From contig JACKCO010000003.1 in the NCBI GenBank assembly GCA_020633995.1, forward strand, positions 620,001-684,000: a stretch of 64,000 bases of DNA, written 5' to 3'. Below, piece after piece: positions 16,678 to 24,837 of the stretch. Each line of letters starts with the position of its first letter. The stretch's first letter is position 1. The notes under the pieces were generated by a model. That model saw only the letters and a list, made by a program, of their open reading frames with translations. It was not told where the DNA came from and did no database searches. The position numbers and the translations under genes were made by a program. This DNA is from Campylobacterota bacterium. Its GTDB lineage: Bacteria > Babelota > Babeliae > Babelales > RVW-14.

Positions 16678-16976
16678 TATTCTATCCGCATTTGTTGCTC
16701 AAGGCCCAGTTTTGCCAGTGCTTGCTCATACGAAAGATCCGTGTTAATAGACAGAACTTTCTTGCGTGACGTGAGTCCATGGGTTATTGATACATCGCTT
16801 TGACTGATCTTAAGTTGTTTGGCTAGAAACTTTATCAGCTCTTTGTTTGCTTTGCCATCAGTAGGGGCGCTTTTGACAAAACATTTGATTATGCCCGACT
16901 TGTCGCTTATTATCGCTTGTTTGCCTGATTGTGGTACGACTTTAATTTCTAATGAAATGCTCATAAATGTGCTCAT
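16677..16976 (-). CDS. DUF167 (YggU-like) protein
   Basis: 99 residues with the compact DUF167 pattern: IKVVPQSGKQAI, FVKSAPTDGKANKELIKFLAKQL and ITHGLTSRKKVLSI. The family is widespread and small; its function is not established, with a fold suggestive of nucleic-acid binding. The first four residues may be extra, since a second ATG follows at codon 5. The stop overlaps the start of the GspF gene. Confidence 0.9.
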   Translation of the reverse strand: MSTFMSISLEIKVVPQSGKQAIISDKSGIIKCFVKSAPTDGKANKELIKFLAKQLKISQSDVSITHGLTSRKKVLSINTDLSYEQALAKLGLEQQMRIE

Positions 16977-17003
16977 TTTTTATAAAAAATATGCAGAAAA
17001 AAC

Positions 17004-17032
17004 AAGACAACTCGATTATTATGTTTTATAAT
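17004..17032 (+). promoter_or_regulatory. Candidate promoter of the tRNA-Arg/Ser/Ser cluster
   Basis: A perfect TATAAT at 17027-17032 is preceded after 17 bases by AAGACA (17004-17009), four of six matches to the -35 consensus. It lies about 50 bases upstream of tRNA-Arg. Confidence 0.5.
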
Positions 17033-17049
17033 ATCTTGCAAGTAATCAG

Positions 17050-17077
17050 AAAAGCCAGTTTTAATTGGCTTTTTAAA
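17050..17077 (+). terminator. Terminator-like hairpin just upstream of tRNA-Arg
   Basis: AAAAGCCA-(loop)-TGGCTTTTT with a T-rich tail lies between the candidate promoter and the first tRNA. No gene ends here on the plus strand, so it may be an attenuator, a processing signal or a short leader RNA. Confidence 0.5.
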
Positions 17078-17086
17078 TAAAATATT

Positions 17087-17160
17087 GTGCCCATAGCTCA
17101 ATTGGATAGAGCATCAGACTACGGATCTGAAGGTTAGAGGTTCGACTCCTCTTGGGCACA
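17087..17160 (+). tRNA. tRNA-Arg (anticodon ACG)
   Basis: Acceptor GTGCCCA/TGGGCAC, D-stem GCTC, anticodon stem TCAGA/TCTGA with loop CTACGGA (anticodon ACG, A34 normally edited to inosine), T-loop TTCGACT and discriminator A. CCA is not encoded. Confidence 0.95.
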
Positions 17161-17206
17161 TATTATTTTTCAAATAGGATCTTTTGCATGATTTTTGTTT
17201 TGTCGT

Positions 17207-17298
17207 GGAGAGATGGCTGAGTGGTCGAAAGCGCTCGCCTGCTAAGCGGGTATCTGGGGTGACCCGGATCGAGGGTTCGAATCCCTCTCTCTCCACCA
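17207..17298 (+). tRNA. tRNA-Ser (anticodon GCT)
   Basis: A class II tRNA with a long variable arm. The acceptor is GGAGAGA/TCTCTCC, the anticodon stem CTCGC/GCGGG, the loop CTGCTAA (anticodon GCT) and the T-loop TTCGAAT. The discriminator appears to be A, followed by an encoded CCA; bacterial serine tRNAs usually carry G there. Confidence 0.93.
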
Positions 17299-17344
17299 CT
17301 TGTTTAGTTGCAAGCAAAGCAAAATCCTGTCTTCAAAGCTTACC

Positions 17345-17433
17345 GGAGAGGTGGCTGAGTGGTTGAAAGCAACGGTCTTGAAAACCGTCAGTCCGGGTGA
17401 CCGGGCTCGTGGGTTCGAATCCCACCCTCTCCA
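17345..17433 (+). tRNA. tRNA-Ser (anticodon TGA)
   Basis: A class II tRNA with acceptor GGAGAGG/CCTCTCC, anticodon stem ACGGT/ACCGT, loop CTTGAAA (anticodon TGA), a long variable arm and T-loop TTCGAAT. The discriminator is A and CCA is not encoded. It lies 46 bases after tRNA-Ser(GCT). Confidence 0.94.
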
Positions 17434-17449
17434 TTTTTTAAAAATTATT

Positions 17450-17968
17450 TTACGAATTTGGTTTGCGTGCCAGATTGATGGGGATGGGCTCTTTGGGGTA
17501 CTTACCAGCTAAGATGTTCGGTAAGTATTCGGTTATTCCTATGGGATAGATGATATATTTACACTTGGCCATTTGCTCTAATGAAAGCCACGCAATTTTT
17601 TTAATGACCATTTTTTCAGCATCAGTTAAATTTTCAAGATTAACATTTTGTTTTGTTGTGTGTGCTACGATGAATTGCTGTTTAAGTAGTGTGTGAGTAC
17701 CTGAAAGTACAAGCTCAAATTCACCAATCCAGACAATAGGGCCAAGTGTAATCTCAGTTGCGGGAATTCCCGTTTCTTCATAAATTTCACGTAAAGCCGC
17801 ATCCTCAAGGGTTTCGTCAGCTTCTAGGCTGCCACCTATCATTTGCCAAAAAGGGCCATGGTAGGTTCCGTCAGAAGCAGTAGTTTTTGGATCGTCTGTG
17901 TAAAGCATGAGGAGCTCGTTTTTGTTATTGAGTAGAAGCACCTTGATACTTTTTCTTGTAGCTAACAT
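17450..17968 (-). CDS. Nudix hydrolase
   Basis: 172 residues. A complete Nudix box, GGSLEADETLEDAALREIYEETGI (about residues 45-68, given here with its Gly, Glu and REIYEE core), fits G-x5-E-x7-REUxEExGU. Nudix enzymes hydrolyse nucleoside diphosphates linked to other moieties; the substrate is not deducible here. The ending INLARKPNS is basic. The gene is convergent with tRNA-Ser(TGA), leaving only 16 bases between. Confidence 0.88.
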   Translation of the reverse strand: MLATRKSIKVLLLNNKNELLMLYTDDPKTTASDGTYHGPFWQMIGGSLEADETLEDAALREIYEETGIPATEITLGPIVWIGEFELVLSGTHTLLKQQFIVAHTTKQNVNLENLTDAEKMVIKKIAWLSLEQMAKCKYIIYPIGITEYLPNILAGKYPKEPIPINLARKPNS

Positions 17969-18109
17969 GTGATTTCCCCTTTTACATTGCTTACTTTTTA
18001 TGATAGGTTCAAAAGATAGTTTTTATTCTACAATAAATAGGCCCCATTACAACAACGAAAGTAAGTGGTGCGCATGAAAGTTTCAGTATACATCAGCTAA
18101 ATTAGGGGT

Positions 18110-18127
18110 AGTATAAGCTTTTATACT
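18110..18127. promoter_or_regulatory. Perfect inverted repeat upstream of the hydrolase gene at 18215
   Basis: AGTATAAGCTTTTATACT is an 18-base near-perfect palindrome lying 88 bases upstream of the hydrolase start, in a 246-base gap between divergent genes. It could be an operator or a small hairpin. A second pair, CATAGT...ACTATG, lies at 18156-18176. Confidence 0.35.
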
Positions 18128-18214
18128 GCTTCATCTTTTTTCTTATATTTTTTTACATAGTTTCGTTTTAACTATGCAGCTTTGTGTTGCATATAAAATA
18201 AGAAGGTACATGAC

Positions 18215-19399
18215 ATGCCGTATTTTCGCTGTACAGCGATATATTGGATATCCATTGCTATGGGTATGAATGTAACTATTTGTTTAGCTCATAATGAAAG
18301 AATAAATACAATGAGTAATTCGAACGTAAGACAAGACGTTGAAAAAAAATCATTTCCACAAGAGCTCCAAAGGCCGTTTTCGTACCATGAACATGACATA
18401 AGATACGAAAATAAAAAAGCAGGGATAACGCTTGCGGGAACATTAACGCTACCTCAAGGTGACGGTCCCTTTCCTGTAGTCATATTGGTTGCTGGGTATG
18501 GACCGCAAAACAGAAATGCAGAGATGATGGGGCATAAGCCGTTTCTTGTGCTAGCTGACCATCTGACAAAACGGGGAGTTGCTGTTTTGCGTTTTGATAA
18601 ACGCGGGGCAGGTATGTCAATGGGGCAGTACCAAGGTGCAACGAGTCGTGATTTTGCAGATGATGTGTGCGCAAGTATTGATTACCTTAAAACACGACCT
18701 GAAGTGGACGCAAGCAAAATAGGGCTTGCTGGTCATAGCGAAGGGGGCATGATAGCGTCCATGGTTACCGCAGAGCGTAGTGATCTGGCATTTTTGATAT
18801 TACTTGCAGGTGTTTGTAAGACTGATATTGACTATATGCTTGAGCAAGCTGCGTACAGGCTGCACCTTGACGGGGCGACAGATGAGCTTATTGCCCATGA
18901 CAAAGAGGTTCGTAGGCAAATGTTGACTGTTGTTTTAGAAGAGTCTAATGCAGACCTTGCTGAGGAAAAGCTCAATGCAATATTTGAAAGATATTGGAAG
19001 AATCTATCTCAGCAGCAGCAAAAAGAATCTGAAAAGATTATGTTTGTGATTAGTGAGAAAAACGCTAAGGCCATGATCAAGGTATTCAATGGGGCTTGGT
19101 ATCGCTATTTCCTGACATGTAAGCCTGCTGAAATGTTTGAAAGCATTTCGGTACCAGTGTTGGCCATTAATGGGAGTCGTGATGCTATCATATCATCGCA
19201 CCTCGTGTTGCCCACGCTCAGGGAAAGCTTTGCTAAAGGTGGAAATAGTGATTGTACTATTTCCGAGCTGCCAAATCTTAATCATATGTTTCAGACATGT
19301 CAGATAGGTTCAATGGCAGAGTATGCAACGCTTAAGGAGACCATGGCTCCGTTAGCGCTCGATACTATTGCTGATTGGATTACAGATCGTTTTTGTTAG
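18215..19399 (+). CDS. Alpha/beta hydrolase (exported or membrane-associated)
   Basis: 394 residues, with AGAAGG eight bases before ATG 18215. A hydrophobic N-terminus (about residues 7-25, ending CLA) suggests a signal peptide. The sequence follows the secreted esterase/peptidase-like branch: ITLAGTLTLPQGDGPFPVVILVAGYGPQNR, VLRFDKRGAGMS, the nucleophile elbow GLAGHSEGG (Ser), VLAINGSRDAII (Asp) and LPNLNHMFQ (His). The triad is therefore complete. Related proteins are described as esterases or acylaminoacyl-peptidase-like; the substrate is unknown. A hairpin terminator follows. Confidence 0.85.
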   Translation: MPYFRCTAIYWISIAMGMNVTICLAHNERINTMSNSNVRQDVEKKSFPQELQRPFSYHEHDIRYENKKAGITLAGTLTLPQGDGPFPVVILVAGYGPQNRNAEMMGHKPFLVLADHLTKRGVAVLRFDKRGAGMSMGQYQGATSRDFADDVCASIDYLKTRPEVDASKIGLAGHSEGGMIASMVTAERSDLAFLILLAGVCKTDIDYMLEQAAYRLHLDGATDELIAHDKEVRRQMLTVVLEESNADLAEEKLNAIFERYWKNLSQQQQKESEKIMFVISEKNAKAMIKVFNGAWYRYFLTCKPAEMFESISVPVLAINGSRDAIISSHLVLPTLRESFAKGGNSDCTISELPNLNHMFQTCQIGSMAEYATLKETMAPLALDTIADWITDRFC

Positions 19400-19420
19400 G
19401 ACCATAAAGTACTTTGATAC

Positions 19421-19450
19421 GGAGGGAGGGAAACCTCTCTCCATTGTTTT
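19421..19450 (+). terminator. Probable terminator after the hydrolase gene
   Basis: GGAGGGAGG-GAAA-CCTCTCTCC forms a nine-pair stem (one G-T pair) with a GNRA-like loop, followed by ATTGTTTTG. Confidence 0.6.
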
Positions 19451-19479
19451 GATAGCGCTTGAAGTTAGGAGCTTAGGAC

Positions 19480-20334
19480 ATGAAAAAAGAAATCGATTTT
19501 ATCAATGTAAAGTCTGAAGCAAGGATAACTGAACAAGTACATGAATCTCTTGGTACAATCAAGCAGATTTTAGGGCAAGATTTACTAGGAGTATATCTAT
19601 ACGGATCATCCATAGTAGGTGGTCTTGAAAAGTATAGTGACATTGATTTATTTATTGTCTGCAATAGAGCTACAACTCATGAAGAAAAAGTTATGCTTGT
19701 GCAATCTTTGCTTAAGATTTCTGGTATATACATGAAGGGTAAGAAGCTACCTATTGAGATGACGATAGTTGAAAAAGCTGAAGTTAATCCCTGGCGTTAT
19801 CCCCCTCGATTTGATTTTCAATATGGCGAGTGGTTACGAGAGGAATTTGAGGCCGGTAATATGGAGCCATGGCCAGATAAAAAAATGCCAGATCTTGCGT
19901 TGCTCATTACGCAAGTATTGTTAGCCAGCAATACATTAGCTGGGGTTGAGCCAGACCAAGTACTATGCAAAGTGCCGTATAAAGATTTTATGGCCGCCAT
20001 AGCCGATGCATTACCCAACTTAATGGTGGAGCTTGATGGTGATATTCGTAATGTGTTGCTAACGTTTGCTCGAATCTGGAGTACCGTGGTAACTGACCAA
20101 ATTCGTTGCAAACCAGCAGCTGCAGATTGGGCCCTTGAGCGGCTGCCTCAAAAATATCGTCCGGTCATTGAACGGGCAAGATTGATTTGCAAAGGAGAGG
20201 AAAAAGAACGTTGGGATGACGTACTTCCGCTCGTGAAACCCTGTGCTGAGTTTATGTTAGGTCAAGCAAAGAATAGGGTTGCTGAAATTATGTTGTCTGA
20301 CAATTTTAATAGGATTATTGAGATTGCCTTATGA
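19480..20334 (+). CDS. Aminoglycoside nucleotidyltransferase, ANT(3'')/AadA-like
   Basis: 284 residues. The nucleotidyltransferase motif YLYGSSIVGGLEKYSDIDLF (about residues 38-57) carries the two metal-binding Asp residues. Downstream the AadA signature order is clear: FQYGEWLREEFEAGN, DLALLITQVLL, RNVLLTFARIWSTVVTDQI and AADWALERLPQKYRPVIERA. Enzymes of this group adenylylate streptomycin and spectinomycin. The whole length fits AadA (about 260 residues) plus a short N-terminal addition. Nothing nearby suggests an integron (no attC-like site or integrase), so it is a chromosomal homologue whose natural substrate may differ. Confidence 0.88.
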   Translation: MKKEIDFINVKSEARITEQVHESLGTIKQILGQDLLGVYLYGSSIVGGLEKYSDIDLFIVCNRATTHEEKVMLVQSLLKISGIYMKGKKLPIEMTIVEKAEVNPWRYPPRFDFQYGEWLREEFEAGNMEPWPDKKMPDLALLITQVLLASNTLAGVEPDQVLCKVPYKDFMAAIADALPNLMVELDGDIRNVLLTFARIWSTVVTDQIRCKPAAADWALERLPQKYRPVIERARLICKGEEKERWDDVLPLVKPCAEFMLGQAKNRVAEIMLSDNFNRIIEIAL

Positions 20335-20467
20335 TTGTAGGCTTTTTAGTGCCTTTGTGACAGTGGCTTGAGTATTTGTTTTTGCAAAGTGGGTGACAGG
20401 ACGTTGTCAATAATGGTACTTTTCATTATGCGATCAGTATGATTTTAAGTTTAAAAGAGGACAGACC

Positions 20468-20917
20468 ATGAGTGAGCAGATTATTTTACGTGCTCGAGCG
20501 TTGATTGTCGACAATGGACATGTGCTTTTGACTCGTGCACACAAGCAGCCAAGTTATACGTATTTACTTGGGGGTAAGGTTGAGTACGGCGAGCCAATCA
20601 TGACCGCGCTTGCGCGTGAGCTGGGTGAAGAGATGGGGATTCATGCTCATATCGGTAAGTTTATAGGGTGCATGGAGCATAGCTGGAATGTTGATAGTCA
20701 GTTGGTGCATGAAATCAACTTTATTTTCCATGTAATAGGTGATAATCTTACGAGTCAACAGACCCCTCAGTCGCAGGAAGAGCACATAAGCTTTGAATGG
20801 GTCGCTTTTGATCAATTAAAGGAAGCAAATATTTTGCCAAAGACGTTGGCGACGTATGTGCCTGTATGGGCAGAGCATAAAGATTACGACTATTTTATGA
20901 GCAAAATGAAGGCATGA
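20468..20917 (+). CDS. Nudix hydrolase
   Basis: 149 residues, with AGAGGAC before the ATG. The Nudix box GGKVEYGEPIMTALARELGEEMG is complete. The preceding ARALIVDNGHVLLTRAH and the following CMEHSWNVDSQLVHEINFIF are typical of MutT-like housecleaning enzymes. The stop overlaps the ATG of the next gene (ATGA), so the two are translationally coupled. Confidence 0.88.
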   Translation: MSEQIILRARALIVDNGHVLLTRAHKQPSYTYLLGGKVEYGEPIMTALARELGEEMGIHAHIGKFIGCMEHSWNVDSQLVHEINFIFHVIGDNLTSQQTPQSQEEHISFEWVAFDQLKEANILPKTLATYVPVWAEHKDYDYFMSKMKA

Positions 20918-21420
20918 AGATAGCTATTTTTGGTTGTCCAGGTAGTGGCAAGAGTACTTTTGCAACAAAGATTTCAAAAAAGTTGAGTATTCCGGTTTAC
21001 CATTTGGATAAGTATTTTTTTAAGCATGATTGGCAAGAAGTGGGGTTAGAGAATTTTGTGAAGCGGCAGAAGGAGATTCTAGCCTTAGACAGGTGGATTG
21101 TTGAGGGGTGTAGCATGCGTTCGCTAGAGTTGCGCTTTCAGGCTGCAGATCTATTAATCTGCCTAGACATTACCCGTCGAGTTTGTTTGTGGCGCGTAGT
21201 TAAGCGTTGGTGGGCGGGACGTACAACAGATTGTAAGCCAGAAAACTGTCCAGAGAAGCTTCGCCTTAGGTTTTTGAAGTATGTTTGGAATTACCGAAAG
21301 CGTTATCGCCCAGATTCTAGTTACATCCAAAATTTGGCACAAAAGTATCCAAACAAAAAGCTTCTTGTTTTTACGTCAAATAAGTTAGCCGAGCAGTGGC
21401 TTGAGGATGTGACTATTTAA
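20914..21420 (+). CDS. Small P-loop kinase, FlaR/topology-modulation type
   Basis: 168 residues. The Walker A motif GCPGSGKSTFA lies at residues 7-17, followed by IPVYHLDKYFFKHDW, WIVEGCSMRSLELRF and LLICLDITRRVCLWRVVKR. This order is typical of the adenylate-kinase-like family annotated as topology modulation protein FlaR, whose substrate is not settled. It overlaps the upstream Nudix gene by four bases, suggesting a joint role in nucleotide metabolism. That role is inferred. Confidence 0.82.
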   Translation: MKIAIFGCPGSGKSTFATKISKKLSIPVYHLDKYFFKHDWQEVGLENFVKRQKEILALDRWIVEGCSMRSLELRFQAADLLICLDITRRVCLWRVVKRWWAGRTTDCKPENCPEKLRLRFLKYVWNYRKRYRPDSSYIQNLAQKYPNKKLLVFTSNKLAEQWLEDVTI

Positions 21421-21425
21421 ATAAT

Positions 21426-22349
21426 TTACGTCCACAAGAACTCGAAGTTATCGTGCATATTTTTGAAAAAGTCATCGGTTGAGAGATCAAACTCTTTTTT
21501 AGTTTTGTTGTATGAGCCGGCAACAAGCAGTGTTGTTATCCCTGCAAGAAAAATAGGCAAAGCAAGAGATATTGATGCTTTTTTTCGATCATAATAAAAA
21601 AGCGGACTAATGTGCTTTTGAAGTAGACGAAGTTTTGTCATTATTTCTTCTTTTTGCTGATTGAGTGTCAGAAGCGTTTCATCCTTAATATGTTTGTCAA
21701 GAGAGGCATTACTGAGTGTGTAAATATCTTCAAGAATGCGATCAAGTTCTGCTTGTAGTTGAGTAATACGTTTTTTACGTTCCTCACTATCTTCCGGGCT
21801 ATACTCAACAGGTTCATGGAGTTGCGGCAGTGGTATACTGGATTGTTCTAGTCGTGGTCTGTATGGTTTCCAGCGGATATAGGGAAGGTATAAATTATCA
21901 TAAAAAGCAATCTTGTAAGGAGAATGTGTAAAAATAAAAAAGTATATGCTCCATGCAAGAAATGCATACAGAGCGTGCGTGTAGGGCAAAAGGTGCTTTT
22001 GATTTAGTTGAATAAGTAGTTTTTTAGTGTATGGAGGCAGCTTCTGAAGTGGTTGTATATTTTTTTGGCCATCGTAGTTGTTGGTCATGGGGATATGCTT
22101 TTTAAGTCGATCGACCAATGCTATGTATTGTTCTTTGCTAAACTGTTGGTACAGGTGAGATGTTTTTTTTGTGTTGTATTCTTCTCTTACTATATCATCG
22201 TCTTGAGCTAATTTGTAAAGCTCCAAAAGCTTGTTTTGCTTGCTAGGCTTGTTGTTCAATCCAGAAGTGGGTGACTGACTTGCCTGCATGCCAACAGTTA
22301 ACTTGAGTAATACAATGAGTGTGATAGCTACGTAACCCTTGAGTTTCAC
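21426..22349 (-). CDS. Membrane protein of unknown function with central coiled coil
   Basis: 307 residues. An N-terminal signal (about residues 5-22) is followed by a polar stretch, a membrane segment near 124-142 (YAFLAWSIYFFIF), a predicted coiled coil around 190-240 (ERKKRITQLQAELDRILEDI, KEEIMTKLRLLQKHI) and a second membrane segment near 257-276 (LALPIFLAGITTLLVAG). I recognise no family. It is convergent with the kinase gene, with five bases between stops. Confidence 0.6.
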   Translation of the reverse strand: MKLKGYVAITLIVLLKLTVGMQASQSPTSGLNNKPSKQNKLLELYKLAQDDDIVREEYNTKKTSHLYQQFSKEQYIALVDRLKKHIPMTNNYDGQKNIQPLQKLPPYTKKLLIQLNQKHLLPYTHALYAFLAWSIYFFIFTHSPYKIAFYDNLYLPYIRWKPYRPRLEQSSIPLPQLHEPVEYSPEDSEERKKRITQLQAELDRILEDIYTLSNASLDKHIKDETLLTLNQQKEEIMTKLRLLQKHISPLFYYDRKKASISLALPIFLAGITTLLVAGSYNKTKKEFDLSTDDFFKNMHDNFEFLWT

Positions 22350-22573
22350 ACGACCCTTTTAATATTCTGTTATACAATTTGTTATAATATTTATCTGTTT
22401 AAATGTGACTGTGATTATACTTAAAATGTGCTTCAAAGACAAGTGATGCAAAGTTCTTGCTGATTAGTAAAGCCTTTTTAAATTCTTGTATTCTTTGTGT
22501 AATTATTGATATCTTAACGGTGTCTTTTGCAGGGCTGATACAATGATTGATTTAAAGAAGAAGGGGATGTCTC

Positions 22574-23332
22574 ATGAAGCAAAATGTCTTGTATCTTATG
22601 TTTATTACCTTGTCGGTAAGTTTTTTTGTGGGATCTCCTTTTGGAGAAGCCGATCGAGGTAATGTTGTTTCAGATCCACCATTTGTTAGCCTTGAGCCTG
22701 GAGAGCAAAGTTTTCAAGCTGTTATTTATGATGAGGAAACAGCAACTATTATTAAGGATTTGAGCTTTTCTGGTCAGACGAGTATTGATGGGGTTAAGCA
22801 TGAAGATAATGATTCAAATACTAAGCTTGAATTATCCAAAATTTTAGAAATTCATGTTGAGGATTCCCATTTTCCTAGTGAACGATATCGCGATGGCGAT
22901 TGGGCGAAAGTAACTGTCAGAACAACGACAGATAAGGAAATTGCGAACTTGCTGATACCTAGAAGAGTGAGTATTTGTGGGATTGATGCAAAAACAAATC
23001 TCAATAAATCATGGTTTTTAAGTAATATAGATAGGATTGAAAAGATCACAACCGAACCATTTAAACTTCCTGAAGAACCTGCAAAAGTAATTAAAGAAGC
23101 AGTTGTTGATAAGGTAGAGGATAGTTCCAGCAGTAATCAAAATGCTGTTGAAATCGTTATAAAAAAAGAGGAACGCCCCATGCCCTTGAAGAGGGGTATC
23201 ACACTTGCAGAGCGCGAGCGATTTCATGGTGATGAACATAAGGGGGTTATGGAATCGTTTACAGATATTCTTAGGGCTATTGTTGCTTTTATAAAAGCAG
23301 TTTTTGCATTTTTTAGACGCCTTCTGTGGTAA
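22574..23332 (+). CDS. Exported protein of unknown function with hydrophobic C-terminus
   Basis: 252 residues, with GAAGGGG before the ATG. A signal peptide (about residues 1-25) precedes a beta-rich region (VSLEPGEQSFQAVIYDEETATI, VTVRTTTDKEIANLLIPRRVSI). Its end is strongly hydrophobic and aromatic (AIVAFIKAVFAFFRRLLW), possibly a membrane anchor or amphipathic helix. A 22-base tract with TATAAT at 22383-22388 may mark a promoter. A 67-residue membrane protein gene follows four bases later. Confidence 0.6.
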   Translation: MKQNVLYLMFITLSVSFFVGSPFGEADRGNVVSDPPFVSLEPGEQSFQAVIYDEETATIIKDLSFSGQTSIDGVKHEDNDSNTKLELSKILEIHVEDSHFPSERYRDGDWAKVTVRTTTDKEIANLLIPRRVSICGIDAKTNLNKSWFLSNIDRIEKITTEPFKLPEEPAKVIKEAVVDKVEDSSSSNQNAVEIVIKKEERPMPLKRGITLAERERFHGDEHKGVMESFTDILRAIVAFIKAVFAFFRRLLW

Positions 23333-23335
23333 GGA

Positions 23336-23539
23336 ATGCTCTTGAAAATGATGACGGCTAAGCAAAAGTTTTTGTTTGTGATCAAGAAAATTGCTGGAAT
23401 TTTTCTTATTATTGCAGGAATTTTTGGTTTGTTTTTGCCATTTTTACAAGGTATAGCAATGATAGCGTCTGGTATTTTTTTGCTTGATGGGCGTATATTT
23501 AGCGCATTGGCAAAGAAGATCAAGGGGCTAAAGCCGTAG
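23336..23539 (+). CDS. Small two-helix membrane protein
   Basis: 67 residues if started at ATG 23336. The ribosome site AAGGA (23331-23335) is too close for that codon, so TTG 23342 or ATG 23348 may be the real start. Two hydrophobic helices follow (FLIIAGIFGLFLPFLQGIAMI and the next segment), separated by a Pro-containing turn, with a basic tail AKKIKGLKP. This layout resembles the small PGPGW-type transmembrane family. It is coupled to the exported protein gene upstream. Confidence 0.6.
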   Translation: MLLKMMTAKQKFLFVIKKIAGIFLIIAGIFGLFLPFLQGIAMIASGIFLLDGRIFSALAKKIKGLKP

Positions 23540-23546
23540 TGTCATG

Positions 23547-23717
23547 CTACTGCTTCAGGTGTTTAAGTATTTGAGCATAAATAGAGTCTGATTCGATCTT
23601 TAGACCAAAATATGGTCCTAAAAATTTAGCCAACATAAAAAAGATAAAAATAGTTGCAATGAGCGAAAGGCTAAGTAAAAAAAAGGCCTGAACAAAAAAA
23701 GTTATCATTACATTCAT
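23547..23717 (-). CDS. 56-residue single-pass membrane protein
   Basis: A short frame reads from ATG at 23717-23715 to TAG at 23549-23547. Residues 3-31 are one long hydrophobic helix (MITFFVQAFFLLSLSL, IFIFFMLAKF) followed by a polar tail with IESDSIYAQILKHLKQ. The ATG overlaps the TGA of the upstream lipoprotein gene in the classic ATGA arrangement, and AGGAG lies ten bases before it. Both features argue that it is translated. It is too short for most automatic cut-offs. Function unknown. Confidence 0.65.
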   Translation of the reverse strand: MNVMITFFVQAFFLLSLSLIATIFIFFMLAKFLGPYFGLKIESDSIYAQILKHLKQ

Positions 23718-24250
23718 GCTGTTAAGTCTCCTCGTCCTTTAATAAAAACGTAGATGCTTGACGGTGTGTCATTATGCTCCTGCCTGAGAGATATGACACA
23801 TTGTTTTGTAGGTTTTTGACAAGCGAAAAGGCCTTCCTGTGTACTTGAAAAATCAGAGATGTCCCAACCTGCAAGTTCCATTTCGCGCAAGTAAAATGTT
23901 TTGAGTTGTTTTAATTTCTGCTTACCAGAGTACTGTAAAAAAGTAGTAGAAATATCTATCTCGGCGACAGAGTCTTCCTCCAGTTTCGTGGTAGGAAAGC
24001 ACGACGATGAGTATGAAGATGAGGTGGCATGCAGTTCAAAACCTGTCGGAACAGGTATGTCAAAATGCTTTGCTTGAATTATTTGAGCGTCGAATAAAGG
24101 AGCCTGCAAGGCGGCTTGTGTCACTTCCCGATACGATAAGTTACAGGGCGTTTTTTTTTCTTTACTGCATGATGAAAGCAAAAAACAAGATATAGTCAAA
24201 AAAAATTTCGCCAAGCGACAAACGACTTGCGTACTCCTTTTTCCCCGCAT
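23714..24250 (-). CDS. Predicted lipoprotein
   Basis: 178 residues. A basic N-terminus and hydrophobic stretch end in the lipobox LLSSC (Cys about residue 28), so the mature protein would be lipid-anchored. The C-terminal part (LKTFYLREMELAGWDISDFS, CVISLRQEH, SIYVFIKGRG) resembles small periplasmic domains of unknown role in other bacteria. It lies 21 bases after rplS on the same strand, and its stop overlaps the start of the 56-residue membrane protein. Confidence 0.75.
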   Translation of the reverse strand: MRGKRSTQVVCRLAKFFLTISCFLLSSCSKEKKTPCNLSYREVTQAALQAPLFDAQIIQAKHFDIPVPTGFELHATSSSYSSSCFPTTKLEEDSVAEIDISTTFLQYSGKQKLKQLKTFYLREMELAGWDISDFSSTQEGLFACQKPTKQCVISLRQEHNDTPSSIYVFIKGRGDLTA

Positions 24251-24271
24251 AAAGCACCATATGCTTTAAGG

Positions 24272-24700
24272 CTATTCTGCTGCAGCTTGAGTAGTAGGGT
24301 TTTTTTGATTTTGCTCGCTTGAAGCTGCTTTATCTTTAAAGATAATTTTTTCTTCGACTTTAGCTGCTTTGCCTAAGCGATCACGTAGGTAGTAAAGTTT
24401 TGCTCTACGCACAACACCTTGTTTAACAAGCGTAATATCTTTGATGTTTTTTGAGTAGTATGGGAAAATTTTTTCAACACCAATGTTGTTAGCACCCAGT
24501 TTGCGAACGGTAAACGTTGAGGAAATGCCCTTTTTATGCATGCTAATAACGTTGCCTGTGAACAGCTGTATACGTTCTTTGCCACCTTCTTTGACGATTT
24601 GATCGACTTGGATGGTGTCACCAACTTTGAACTCAGGAAAATTACGGTCGTAAACACCGTGATCAAGGATTGTTTCTTTTGTTAATTTTTTTGCTTTCAT
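24272..24700 (-). CDS. rplS: 50S ribosomal protein L19
   Basis: 142 residues. The L19 core is clear: FKVGDTIQVDQIVKEGGKERIQLFTG, ISSTFTVRKLGANNIGVEKIFPYYS and RRAKLYYLRDR. A C-terminal extension of about 25 residues (rich in Ala, Lys, Gln, Thr) exceeds the usual 115-residue length. It closes the ffh-rpsP-khpA-trmD-rplS block, the standard bacterial order apart from the missing rimM. Confidence 0.96.
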   Translation of the reverse strand: MKAKKLTKETILDHGVYDRNFPEFKVGDTIQVDQIVKEGGKERIQLFTGNVISMHKKGISSTFTVRKLGANNIGVEKIFPYYSKNIKDITLVKQGVVRRAKLYYLRDRLGKAAKVEEKIIFKDKAASSEQNQKNPTTQAAAE

Positions 24701-24837
24701 GATTGACCTTGCTTTAGTTTGTACACAAAAAATACTGCAATGTTTTCAAAAAAACTTGAGTTATTCAGTATATATTGCTTTTTCTTGCTTAGCAATACTT
24801 AACATATTTCACGACTTTGTATTCCTATTAGTATTTT

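Noticed and set aside
19480..20334. Integron cassette around the aadA-like gene
   Set aside because: No attC-like inverted repeat or integrase was found beside it.
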